A stretch of DNA of 8,503 nt from Bacillota bacterium (GTDB lineage: Bacteria; Bacillota; Clostridia; Acetivibrionales; DTU013). The stretch covers positions 1-8,503 of the forward strand of contig JAEZMD010000025.1 of assembly GCA_023435745.1 (NCBI GenBank). The letters run 5' to 3'. The position numbers and the translations under genes are program-made. Below, one piece after another: positions 1-6,463 of the stretch. The notes beneath the pieces were generated by a model. It did not search any database and was not told where the DNA came from. It worked only from the letters and a program-made list of their open reading frames with translations. Positions within the stretch are counted from its first letter, which is position 1. Each line of letters begins with the position of its first letter.

Positions 1-99
1 CCACTATTCAAAACGCTGATTTGATCCTGGTGCTGAAGGACGGCAGGATCGTTGAACAGGGAAACCATGAGGAGCTGATGAAGCAGGACCGGGTCTATG
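1..99. repeat. Terminal direct repeat, left copy (99 bp)
   Basis: These 99 bases are identical to bases 8405-8503, in the same orientation, as read directly from the sequence. The match runs to both physical ends of the window, so its true length is unknown and could be longer. The repeated DNA codes for the C-terminal part of an ABC-exporter ATPase. An overlap of exactly 99 at contig ends is what a de Bruijn assembler with k = 99 leaves on a cyclic path. It may therefore be an assembly overlap of a circular or tandemly repeated 8404-bp unit rather than two separate genomic copies. Confidence 0.97.
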
Positions 100-128
100 C
101 GCAGCTGTATAGGTCGCAGTTCCAGTAG
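3..128 (+). CDS. ABC exporter ATP-binding protein, C-terminal end only (partial)
   Basis: The reading frame is open from the window edge to a TAG stop at 126-128 and gives 41 residues starting TIQNADLILVLKDGR and ending YRSQFQ. The pattern NADLILVLKDGRIVEQGNHEEL is typical of the region after the H-loop in the nucleotide-binding domain of MsbA/MdlB-type ABC exporters of Firmicutes, where the gene ends some 20 residues after the HEEL helix. The Walker A, signature, Walker B and H-loop motifs would lie upstream of the window. This is the only gene end on the plus strand and it converges with the GH4 gene. If the contig is circular, the upstream DNA is that at 8377-8404, which restores the H-loop (VIAHRLST) but no earlier part of the gene, so this would be a 5'-truncated remnant. 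Otherwise it is the true 3' end of a complete exporter gene. I cannot tell which. Confidence 0.85.
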   Translation, partial: TIQNADLILVLKDGRIVEQGNHEELMKQDRVYAQLYRSQFQ

Positions 129-178
129 GCTAATAGCGTAAATCAGGCTATCCGACCGGGCAACAAAGGCTGCCTATG
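129..178. other. Convergent intergenic gap, no strong terminator
   Basis: This 50-bp gap separates the ABC exporter stop (plus strand) from the GH4 stop (minus strand). It holds only weak inverted repeats. One is GGCA/TGCC at 159-174 followed by TATGTTATTT on the plus strand, and another is ATAGC/GCTAT at 134-152. Neither has the GC-rich stem plus T-run of a convincing intrinsic terminator. A weak bidirectional terminator is possible but not shown. Confidence 0.4.
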
Positions 179-1486
179 TTATTTGAACATGGGGAGAAAC
201 TCAATGTTTGCTGCAAATAACTCATCCGTCATCTTCCTGATTTCGCCAAGGCTCAGAACCGCACTAGTAAGCGGATCCATGCAGATTGCGTGGAAAATAT
301 CTTCCTTGTTTGCATAAAAGAAGCCTTTGACGGCCAATTCTTCGCACAGAGCGTGCTGTGTGTTCATTATAGCAAGCGCATCTGGAATGGCGCCCACATG
401 AATGCCCTGCAACCCGTCCTTAGACGCAACAGCGGGTGCCTCTACACAGCAGCCATAGGGTAGGTTGTCTATGATGCCAAAGTTACGCATGTTGCCATTA
501 AATAAGAAAGGGGTTTGATCGCCGAAACATGCGTTGAATATGCTGGAGGCATACTCCTCGCCCCTGTTGAGGTCGATATCGGCTTCCAGCCATTTGGAGA
601 ACTCTTCCCGCCAATTATCATGATTCGTGGTGAAATTTACGCCCATCTCATGAAGCCCCGGATTCCATCCTGTGCCGTGAGTACAGAATTGCTCCAGCAG
701 ATCTTTACGTTTTCTAAACCAGGGAACGTATTCGGATGCGTGGCCGCTCGATTCTGTTACATAGTAGCCAAACTGCAGAAACATCTCGTTACGGACTTGC
801 TCCTCGTTGAGGATCGCGGGGTCCTTCATTGCCTCTCTAAGCAGAGGATAAGCGTCCTTACCGCTCCACTCCAGCTTGATATAATGCGCCTGGTGATTAA
901 TTCCGGCGCATAGATAGGAGATTTCCTCCACAGGCGCACCGATCCAGCGTGCCAGCATCCTGACCGTGCCTTGCACGCTATGGCACAGACCGGTAATCTG
1001 CAGGCCTGTTTTTTCCTGCAGTGCCCGACAGAGCATCGCCATTGGATTTGTATAATTAAGCACAATGGCCTTTGGGGCAAGTTCGCTTATATCTGCGCAT
1101 ATATCCAGTAAGAGCGGTAAGGTTCGAAGCATTGTAAAAATTCCGGCAGGGCCTCTTGTATCCCCCACACAAATATCAACGCCATATTTCATAGGAATTT
1201 CAAGGTTAATATGGGCGGTATCAAAGTTACCCACCGCAACGGTGATCAAAACGCCGTCGGCATTCGGTAGGGCTTGCCGCCGATCTGTGGTTACAGTTAC
1301 CTTAGCGGAATACTTCCCTTGGGCGATAATATTTTCAACAACCTTTTTAACCAACGCCAGCTTCTCCTCATTGATATCTACCAAAGCAATTTCGCAGTCT
1401 GCAAGGGCTGGATAAGTGAGGATATCACGGACTAAATTCCTAGTGAAGACCATGCTGCCCGCACCGATAAAAACAATTTTCTTCAT
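179..1486 (-). CDS. GH4 NAD+-dependent alpha-glycosidase (alpha-galactosidase/alpha-glucosidase type)
   Basis: The 435-residue protein is a full-length glycoside hydrolase family 4 enzyme. It starts with a Rossmann fold (GAGS at 8-11, VDI ending the second strand at 36-38). It then shows NYTNPM at 144-149, the metal/active-site motif CHSV at 168-171, GINH at 195-198 (metal-ligand His) and a YYVTESSGHASEY block at 241-253. In this family catalysis needs NAD+ and a divalent metal and proceeds by oxidation at C3 and elimination, in the cytoplasm; there is no signal peptide here. The motif after Cys-His separates specificities: CHSV is the alpha-galactosidase/alpha-glucosidase form, CHEV is known for alpha-galacturonidases (LplD), and CN- or CD-type motifs mark 6-phospho-glycosidases. 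The ATG start follows AAGGAG (1496-1501) by 9 nt. It is the last gene of the operon, 21 nt after the LplC-type permease, and probably hydrolyses the imported sugar. Exact substrate is unknown; MelA-like is the best guess. Confidence 0.9.
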   Translation of the reverse strand: MKKIVFIGAGSMVFTRNLVRDILTYPALADCEIALVDINEEKLALVKKVVENIIAQGKYSAKVTVTTDRRQALPNADGVLITVAVGNFDTAHINLEIPMKYGVDICVGDTRGPAGIFTMLRTLPLLLDICADISELAPKAIVLNYTNPMAMLCRALQEKTGLQITGLCHSVQGTVRMLARWIGAPVEEISYLCAGINHQAHYIKLEWSGKDAYPLLREAMKDPAILNEEQVRNEMFLQFGYYVTESSGHASEYVPWFRKRKDLLEQFCTHGTGWNPGLHEMGVNFTTNHDNWREEFSKWLEADIDLNRGEEYASSIFNACFGDQTPFLFNGNMRNFGIIDNLPYGCCVEAPAVASKDGLQGIHVGAIPDALAIMNTQHALCEELAVKGFFYANKEDIFHAICMDPLTSAVLSLGEIRKMTDELFAANIEFLPMFK

Positions 1487-1507
1487 ATACTATTTCTCCT
1501 TCTTTTT

Positions 1508-2392
1508 TTATCCTTTAACACTACCCATAACAATACCAGTAGTAAAATACTTTTGCAGGAACGGATACATAATCAAAACCGGAATCGCCGCAAGAAAAAT
1601 TTGCGCCGCCTTGCCGGTTCGGTCAGAAATATTTGCAATTTGGCGGACATCACGCATACTTTCCACAGACATTATATCCTGGCTGATTACCTGTGTTTGC
1701 AGATAGGTTTGCAGCGGGTATCTGGTTGGGGAATTCATGTAGATCAACCCGTCAAACCAAGCGTTCCAGTGGTTGATGATGAAGAACAAAAGTACGGTTG
1801 CCAATACCGGCGCAGACACAGGCAGGATAATCCGGAACAAGGTACTTATATGCCCCGCGCCGTCGATCATTGCAGCTTCTTCAATTTCCTTTGGTATGGA
1901 ACGGAAGAAGTTCATTAGCAGAACGATGTTGAAGACATTAACCGCGCAGGGAACCACGAGAGCAATGATGCTGTCTATAAGCCCTGTATTGCGGACAACC
2001 ATGTAAGTCGGGATTAACCCTCCGTAAAACAACATGGGAATGATAAAATACCAGATGTAATATTTCCTTGCCTTAAATTCATGAGTCTGACGGGATAAGG
2101 GATATGCCGCCAAAACTGAAACAATCATGCTCAGTGGCACGCCAAGCAGCAAACGCTGCGCCGATATGCCGAACGATCTGAAAAACTCCGGCTTGCCCGC
2201 CATGTATTCATAGCTTTCCAAGGTAAAATCGACAGGCCACAGGAATACATTACCGGCAGATACCGCAGGACTTGCGCTAAACGAAATCGCAAGCTGGTTG
2301 ATCATCGGCAGCAGGCAGGTCAAGGCAACAGCTGTAAGGAATAGATAATTAATAACTGCAAAGACTCGCATACCAACCGTGGTTTTTCTCAT
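1508..2392 (-). CDS. Carbohydrate ABC importer permease, LplC/YtcP type
   Basis: The 294-residue inner-membrane protein is one of the two permease subunits of a CUT1-type sugar importer. It has about six hydrophobic segments (roughly 10-32, 78-98, 111-133, 139-163, 192-210 and 263-283). The cytoplasmic EAA loop that docks the ATPase lies at 171-191 (EEAAMIDGAG, then RIILP). The ending GIVMGSVKG is characteristic of the LplC/YtcP branch. Length is normal for the family. The ATG start is preceded by GAGGGGGAAAGG, which overlaps the TGA stop of the LplB-type gene; the gap to that gene is 13 nt, so the two permeases are likely translationally coupled and form a heterodimer. The substrate cannot be read from the permease, but the adjacent GH4 gene suggests an alpha-linked oligosaccharide. 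No ATPase gene is adjacent. Confidence 0.93.
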   Translation of the reverse strand: MRKTTVGMRVFAVINYLFLTAVALTCLLPMINQLAISFSASPAVSAGNVFLWPVDFTLESYEYMAGKPEFFRSFGISAQRLLLGVPLSMIVSVLAAYPLSRQTHEFKARKYYIWYFIIPMLFYGGLIPTYMVVRNTGLIDSIIALVVPCAVNVFNIVLLMNFFRSIPKEIEEAAMIDGAGHISTLFRIILPVSAPVLATVLLFFIINHWNAWFDGLIYMNSPTRYPLQTYLQTQVISQDIMSVESMRDVRQIANISDRTGKAAQIFLAAIPVLIMYPFLQKYFTTGIVMGSVKG

Positions 2393-2405
2393 TCGCCTTT
2401 CCCCC

Positions 2406-3344
2406 TCAAAACACCCGGTAATCAGTGTATTTATACGCGATGATATATGAAATCGTCAGCATGACAAATGAAACCAGGGATTTAAACAGCCCCATCGCCG
2501 TAGCGACGCCATACTGGGCATCCACGAGGCCAAGCCGGTATACAAGGGTATCCAGAATATCGCCTGTAGAGTATACCTGTGGACTATAAAGGTTGAAGAT
2601 TTGGTCAAAGCCCGCATTGAGCACGTTGCCCATCGACAGAACCGCCATAAGCAGCACAATCGGCCTAAGCCCCGGCAATGTGATATGCAGCGTTTGTTTC
2701 CATCGGTTCGCTCCATCGATTTCCGATGCTTCGTAAAGGTTAGGGTCAATGCTGGTAAGCGCGGCAAGGTATACAATCGTACCAAAGCCAAACGACTTCC
2801 AACTTTCTGTGACGACCATCGTAAACGGAAAAATCTGCGCATTCCCTAGAAAAAAGATGGGCTCCAGCCCCACTGCGGTGAAGGTACGTCCAATAATCCC
2901 CTGTGACGGGGATAAGATGTCGATGAAAATTCCCGACAGGATAACCCAGCTTAAAAAATGGGGGAAGTATATTACGGTCTGCACAATGCGCTTGTAACGG
3001 ATATTATGCATTTCATTCAGCAATAATGCAACAAGAACTGGGATGATAATCCCGATGACGATTTTCATAATCGCAATAAAAAAAGTATTCCATAAAACCT
3101 GCATGGTGTCCGGCAATGTGAAAATATAACGGAGATTGGCAAGCCCAATCCACTCGGAGCGGAAAAAACCCAGATTCGGACGGAACCGCTGGAACGCCAT
3201 CACGTTACCGAAAAGAGGAAGATAGCTGTAAACAAACAGCAACCCCACAGCGGGAAGAAGCATGATGTGCAATGGCAAGTTGCGCAGCCGCGCGGAACGG
3301 CGCTTCCTTGCCGTGTTTGCTATCGTGGTTATTGTTTGTTGCAT
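2406..3344 (-). CDS. Carbohydrate ABC importer permease, LplB type
   Basis: This permease is of the LplB type (COG4209-like). It has hydrophobic segments near 27-46, 89-112, 128-147, 190-201, 229-249 and 287-308, numbered from the upstream in-frame TTG at 3356. The EAA loop NLYEASEIDGANRWKQ is near 207-222, followed by HITLPGL, and contacts the ATPase. The C-terminus YKYTDYRVF is typical of the family. It pairs with the LplC-type permease 13 nt downstream. The frame stays open to a TTG at 3354-3356, but the Shine-Dalgarno GGAGGT (3357-3362) directly abuts that codon, which is too close to work. ATG at 3342-3344 (12-nt spacing, 312 residues) or TTG at 3348-3350 (6-7 nt, 314 residues) are the workable starts; I chose the ATG. 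A stem-loop between this gene and the binding-protein gene may tune its expression. Confidence 0.93.
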   Translation of the reverse strand: MQQTITTIANTARKRRSARLRNLPLHIMLLPAVGLLFVYSYLPLFGNVMAFQRFRPNLGFFRSEWIGLANLRYIFTLPDTMQVLWNTFFIAIMKIVIGIIIPVLVALLLNEMHNIRYKRIVQTVIYFPHFLSWVILSGIFIDILSPSQGIIGRTFTAVGLEPIFFLGNAQIFPFTMVVTESWKSFGFGTIVYLAALTSIDPNLYEASEIDGANRWKQTLHITLPGLRPIVLLMAVLSMGNVLNAGFDQIFNLYSPQVYSTGDILDTLVYRLGLVDAQYGVATAMGLFKSLVSFVMLTISYIIAYKYTDYRVF

Positions 3345-3356
3345 ATTCAATGGCAA

Positions 3357-3362
3357 ACCTCC
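3357..3362 (-). promoter_or_regulatory. Ribosome binding site that decides the LplB start
   Basis: The minus strand reads GGAGGT immediately followed by TTGCCATTGAATATG. Since the Shine-Dalgarno touches the first TTG, translation must start at the second TTG (3350) or at ATG (3344). This excludes the longest open frame as the real start. Confidence 0.7.
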
Positions 3363-3372
3363 GATAATAATA

Positions 3373-3402
3373 CACGGGGAAAGGCAGGAGCCCCTCCCCG
3401 CG
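3373..3402 (-). other. Intercistronic stem-loop between binding-protein and permease genes
   Basis: On the minus strand CGCGGGGA (3395-3402) pairs with TCCCCGTG (3373-3380) over 8 bp, with one G-U pair and a 14-nt loop. It lies 14 nt after the binding-protein stop codon and before the LplB ribosome binding site. The 3' flank is TATTATTATCGG, not a T-run, so it is a poor terminator. Hairpins at this place in sugar-importer operons are known to protect the upstream mRNA and raise binding protein over permease. That role, or partial attenuation, is an inference here. Confidence 0.7.
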
Positions 3403-3416
3403 ATATGTTTAGATTC

Positions 3417-5072
3417 TTATTTATCTTTGTACCATTCATTGACTTCGTTGGTCATATCCCTGCCGCCAAGGTCATTCCAGTTGCTGACAAAAGTGTCAAA
3501 ACCGCTGATGTCACCACCCATGATGATGGATGTGAAGTCAGTCAGCGCCTGGGTTTTTAAGGTGGACAGCTTCTCAACCATTGTGGGGGTGGGTGCGCCA
3601 TAGAAGGCGTTTGTCACTGTGTTGCTGCTATCCCAGTAGCTCTTTTGAACAGTGAGAGAGCCTGCCGGCCCGAACATTTTAAGCTGATGCCAGTTGTTGT
3701 TGGTGTGGTCGCCACCAAGGCTGAGCTTAGACATCTCATAGTAGTTTAGCTCTTCCAGGTTGAGGGCGGAGATATCACCGGTTTCGATAGCCTTTGTGAC
3801 TTTTTCGGCAGCAGTGAAATTTTTCATGGGAGGTTCCAAGGTAAAGGTGTTATAAGCGAAAGGACCATAGCCTTCAGGAGTGATGTTAAACACTGTAGGC
3901 TCCGCTGTCTCACCGTAGGATTTTTCAAGCTGAACGTTAAGCATACGGATAACGGCTTCAGGGTTTTTGCAATTTGCGCTGATTGCATACCAATACTGGG
4001 TGCTAAAAGGGATCTGGGCTTTGCCGCTACCGTTGAGGACTTCAGGGATAGCGACAGGCATCCACTCAAAAGTGGGATCGGCGACTTTTGCAGGATTAAA
4101 CATTACAGCATTCCAGAAGCCGCCAAACATCATGCCTATCCTACCGGCATTAACATCCTCATTGACTTTATCTGTGTCTTTTACTCCAAACTCGGGATCG
4201 ATCCAGCCGTTTGCGTACATGGTCCGGAGTGTTTCAAGGGCGTCCCTGACCTCGGGTTGGATATTACTGTAGACAAGGCCGCCGTCTTTCTCAAACCAAG
4301 TATCGTAAAACGCGCCGTACATATTGAAGAAACCTTCCAAGCAAGCGTAACTGGTGTTAAATAAATCTTTTTGTATACCAAGACCATATGTATCTCCTGT
4401 GGAAAAAACTTCGGCTACATGCAAAAATTCTTCCTTGGTTGAAGGAATCTCCAAACCGTGATCATCAAGCCAGTCAGTGCGCACCCACAGCACCGGAGTA
4501 CTCATTAGCCCTGATCCAACATGCGGGATGGCATATAATGTACCGTCAAAAGATGCTGATTCCATGCCAAGGCCGCCATCGGAATATAACACTTCCTTTA
4601 CAAATGGTGAACCATATGTCTCTAAAATGTCGGCAACCGGATAAAGCTGACCGTTCTCGTACATCATTTTTAATTGGTTTGCATTTCTTAGCATCATAAC
4701 ATCGGGTATATCACCTGATGTTATGGCGATGTTGACCTTCTGGTCATATTGTGACTCAAGTGTGCTCCAAAGCCATTCGATTTCGATATTTAGGTTTTCT
4801 TTGTAGTAGCGGGTCCAAACATTGTCCTTAAGTGAATCACCTTCAGGGAATTCAAGAGGCGCTACACCTAGATTTTTGACAGAAGAAATGGTTACGGTCT
4901 CATCGTATCTGCCAAAGGGGTCAGCAGCGTTATTGCCGCTGTCAGTTGTCGCGGGGGCCAGACTTTGTGTGGGATCGGGATCATTATTTGATGTGTTGCC
5001 GCAACCAGCAAAAATGCTAACGATTAGCATAGTGGAGACGAAGATGGTAATCCATTTTTTTTTGGCGTACAT
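3417..5072 (-). CDS. Extracellular sugar-binding lipoprotein, LplA/YtcQ type
   Basis: The 551-residue protein is the substrate-binding component of the importer, anchored outside the membrane. It has a basic N-terminus (MYAKKKW), a hydrophobic stretch at 8-22 and a lipobox-like IFAGC with the lipidated Cys at 24. Phe at -3 is slightly atypical. A low-complexity linker rich in Asn, Asp, Pro and Thr (25-53) follows, then a family-1-like solute-binding fold with the block QKVNIAITSGDIPDVMML (111-128). Length near 550 is usual for LplA-type proteins, which are longer than maltose-binding-type ones. The frame is open 13 codons further up (to 5111), but GGAGGG at 5079-5084, 6 nt before the ATG at 5070-5072, and the signal peptide layout fix the start here. 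It follows the regulator gene by 92 nt and precedes the permeases. Ligand is unknown; linkage to GH4 suggests an oligosaccharide with alpha-galactose or alpha-glucose. Confidence 0.92.
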   Translation of the reverse strand: MYAKKKWITIFVSTMLIVSIFAGCGNTSNNDPDPTQSLAPATTDSGNNAADPFGRYDETVTISSVKNLGVAPLEFPEGDSLKDNVWTRYYKENLNIEIEWLWSTLESQYDQKVNIAITSGDIPDVMMLRNANQLKMMYENGQLYPVADILETYGSPFVKEVLYSDGGLGMESASFDGTLYAIPHVGSGLMSTPVLWVRTDWLDDHGLEIPSTKEEFLHVAEVFSTGDTYGLGIQKDLFNTSYACLEGFFNMYGAFYDTWFEKDGGLVYSNIQPEVRDALETLRTMYANGWIDPEFGVKDTDKVNEDVNAGRIGMMFGGFWNAVMFNPAKVADPTFEWMPVAIPEVLNGSGKAQIPFSTQYWYAISANCKNPEAVIRMLNVQLEKSYGETAEPTVFNITPEGYGPFAYNTFTLEPPMKNFTAAEKVTKAIETGDISALNLEELNYYEMSKLSLGGDHTNNNWHQLKMFGPAGSLTVQKSYWDSSNTVTNAFYGAPTPTMVEKLSTLKTQALTDFTSIIMGGDISGFDTFVSNWNDLGGRDMTNEVNEWYKDK

Positions 5073-5078
5073 AATTTT

Positions 5079-5084
5079 CCCTCC
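5079..5084 (-). promoter_or_regulatory. Ribosome binding site that decides the binding-protein start
   Basis: GGAGGG on the minus strand lies 6 nt before the ATG at 5070-5072. The longer frame starting at 5111 has this site inside its coding part and would give a non-signal N-terminal extension, so the shorter form is preferred. Confidence 0.8.
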
Positions 5085-5113
5085 AGTAATATAAATATAC
5101 AAAACATACAATT

Positions 5114-5143
5114 CTCATAAATAATTATATATGGCTTATAAAT
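5114..5143 (-). promoter_or_regulatory. Putative operator: 21-bp-spaced direct repeat before the binding-protein gene
   Basis: On the minus strand ATTTATAAG (5135-5143) and ATTTATGAG (5114-5122) match at 8 of 9 bases and are offset by exactly 21 bp, two helical turns. AraC-type regulators such as the neighbouring YesN-type protein usually bind such tandem half-sites. The region is very AT-rich, so chance similarity is possible, and the repeat straddles the proposed -10 box instead of lying upstream of it. Confidence 0.35.
5124..5129 (-). promoter_or_regulatory. Putative -10 box of the importer operon promoter
   Basis: The minus strand carries a perfect TATAAT at 5124-5129, about 50 bp before the start of the binding-protein gene. 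No good -35 hexamer sits 16-18 bp upstream; the best is a poor ATACAG or TACAGA. A perfect -10 without a -35 fits a promoter that depends on an activator. Transcription would start near 5117. Other TATA-like stretches in this AT-rich gap make the assignment uncertain. Confidence 0.45.
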
Positions 5144-5164
5144 GCTCTGTATATAATGGCTTTT

Positions 5165-6463
5165 TTACATTCCTTGCTGTCTTTTTACTATATTTATGTT
5201 GTCCCTGTATTCCTGCGGTGTGACTCCCATCTCCTTTTTGAATATCCGGGAAAAATGAGCGGCGGATTCATAGCCTACCTGCGCGGCGATATTCTTCACA
5301 CGGTCAGCGGTGTTTTTCAACAGGCGGCAAGCCTCCTCCATACGGAGTTCTATGATTGTATCTGTCAAATTCCTACCGGTGATTTCTTTAAATCGCCGTG
5401 ATAAGTAAGATGGATTCAGATATACCAATTCAGAGAGGACTGTTAAAGATAGGTCTTTGCCCAGATTATCCCGGATATAGCTCAGTACATGACCAATAAA
5501 CGCGGTACCTATAGCAGTATCATCCGGTTCTTCTCTCTGCTCCTTAAAGAAACGTGCGTCAACTAAAGCCAGTCCCATATACTTATCTAAACGGTTGCGT
5601 GCGATATCCTGAATCGATGTAAGACGCTCCGGCACATCACTCCACGGTATTTCTTCCTCTACAAAAACGAAGGTTATGTGGACAGATATGCTAATTCTTA
5701 TGGTTTCCTGGATTTCCTCCGCCAATCCCTTGATAGCGGCCAGGGCATGGGTGCGGTTACTTCTAAATGCAGGCTGCATAAACCAAATACACAGCTTTTC
5801 ACCTTTTAACATCGCCTCGCTTGAAACCGCATGACCGATTTTCGCTGTGACTATTGCCTGCAATGCATCCAGGACATCTTCGTTTATCTGTTCTCGAGTA
5901 CACCCCGCCATAAGTATGACACCCTTGTCCGGGTTCAGGCAGAGCTTCGCATCTTTCCACTGTGCCGCCAGGATGTCGGCAGCCTGCGGGGATTCCATGT
6001 ACCGCCACATGAGTTCGCGGTTCCTTTTCTCAACTATATGGTCATTTGCGGAAATGGCTTTGAGCAGATAATCTATATTGGCCTGATCCTTATTAATACG
6101 CCGGATACATTCATCTATTGCCTCCAGCAGTATGTCGTCTCCCTCGTTCTTCAGCACATAACGTACTACATTGTACCGCATGGCCTGATGCGCATATTGA
6201 AAGTTGTCATGCCCTGTTAGGAACACAACCTGACACGAAGGCCATTTTGCATTGATTTCCTGCAGAAGCTCCAGACCAGTTTGTCCCGGCATTTCAATGT
6301 CTGTCACCACAATATGGAAAGCCGTGCGGTTAAGCATATCAATGGCTTCGGGGGAAGAATATGCTTTTATTACTTCAAGCTCAGGATCTCGTTGATTTTC
6401 AAGCATAAAGGCAAGGCTATCAGTAATAAAAGCTTCATCGTCAACTAACAATACCCGATACAT
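5165..6463 (-). CDS. AraC-family response regulator, YesN type
   Basis: The 432-residue cytoplasmic DNA-binding regulator has three parts. An N-terminal receiver domain (1-122) has the acidic pair D8/D9, phospho-acceptor D55 in VVTDIEMPG, T83 and K105. A divergent middle region (about 130-310) follows. A C-terminal AraC/XylS domain with two helix-turn-helix units (about 322-421) contains LNPSYLSRRFKEITG and VGYESAAHFSRIFKKEMGVT. The overall length is slightly shorter than many YesN proteins. The ATG is preceded by GAGGAGGT (6469-6476) with 5-nt spacing, which lies inside the kinase gene; the two genes overlap by 23 nt, so they are translationally coupled and form a cognate pair. The residue after K105 is Asn, where receiver domains normally have Pro. 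It most likely activates the importer genes just downstream. No terminator separates it from them, so read-through is possible. Confidence 0.94.
   Translation of the reverse strand: MYRVLLVDDEAFITDSLAFMLENQRDPELEVIKAYSSPEAIDMLNRTAFHIVVTDIEMPGQTGLELLQEINAKWPSCQVVFLTGHDNFQYAHQAMRYNVVRYVLKNEGDDILLEAIDECIRRINKDQANIDYLLKAISANDHIVEKRNRELMWRYMESPQAADILAAQWKDAKLCLNPDKGVILMAGCTREQINEDVLDALQAIVTAKIGHAVSSEAMLKGEKLCIWFMQPAFRSNRTHALAAIKGLAEEIQETIRISISVHITFVFVEEEIPWSDVPERLTSIQDIARNRLDKYMGLALVDARFFKEQREEPDDTAIGTAFIGHVLSYIRDNLGKDLSLTVLSELVYLNPSYLSRRFKEITGRNLTDTIIELRMEEACRLLKNTADRVKNIAAQVGYESAAHFSRIFKKEMGVTPQEYRDNINIVKRQQGM

Noticed and set aside
1..99. Insertion-sequence ends or attachment site
   Set aside because: The repeat is direct, codes for an ABC ATPase end, and no transposase or integrase lies between the copies. 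Insertion by a known mobile element is not supported.
159..178. Intrinsic terminator after the exporter or the GH4 gene
   Set aside because: Only a 4-bp stem (GGCA/TGCC) and no continuous T-run; too weak to call.
515..913. 132-codon open frame on the plus strand inside the GH4 gene
   Set aside because: Antisense to a gene with intact catalytic motifs throughout; the translation resembles no protein family.
2456..2842. 128-codon minus-strand frame inside the LplB-type gene
   Set aside because: Same strand but different frame within an intact permease gene, with low-quality Arg/Leu/Cys-rich composition.
5131..5160. Two GCCAT motifs 25 bp apart on the minus strand before the binding-protein gene
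   Set aside because: Five-base repeats in an AT-rich gap are likely by chance, and the spacing is not a whole number of helical turns.
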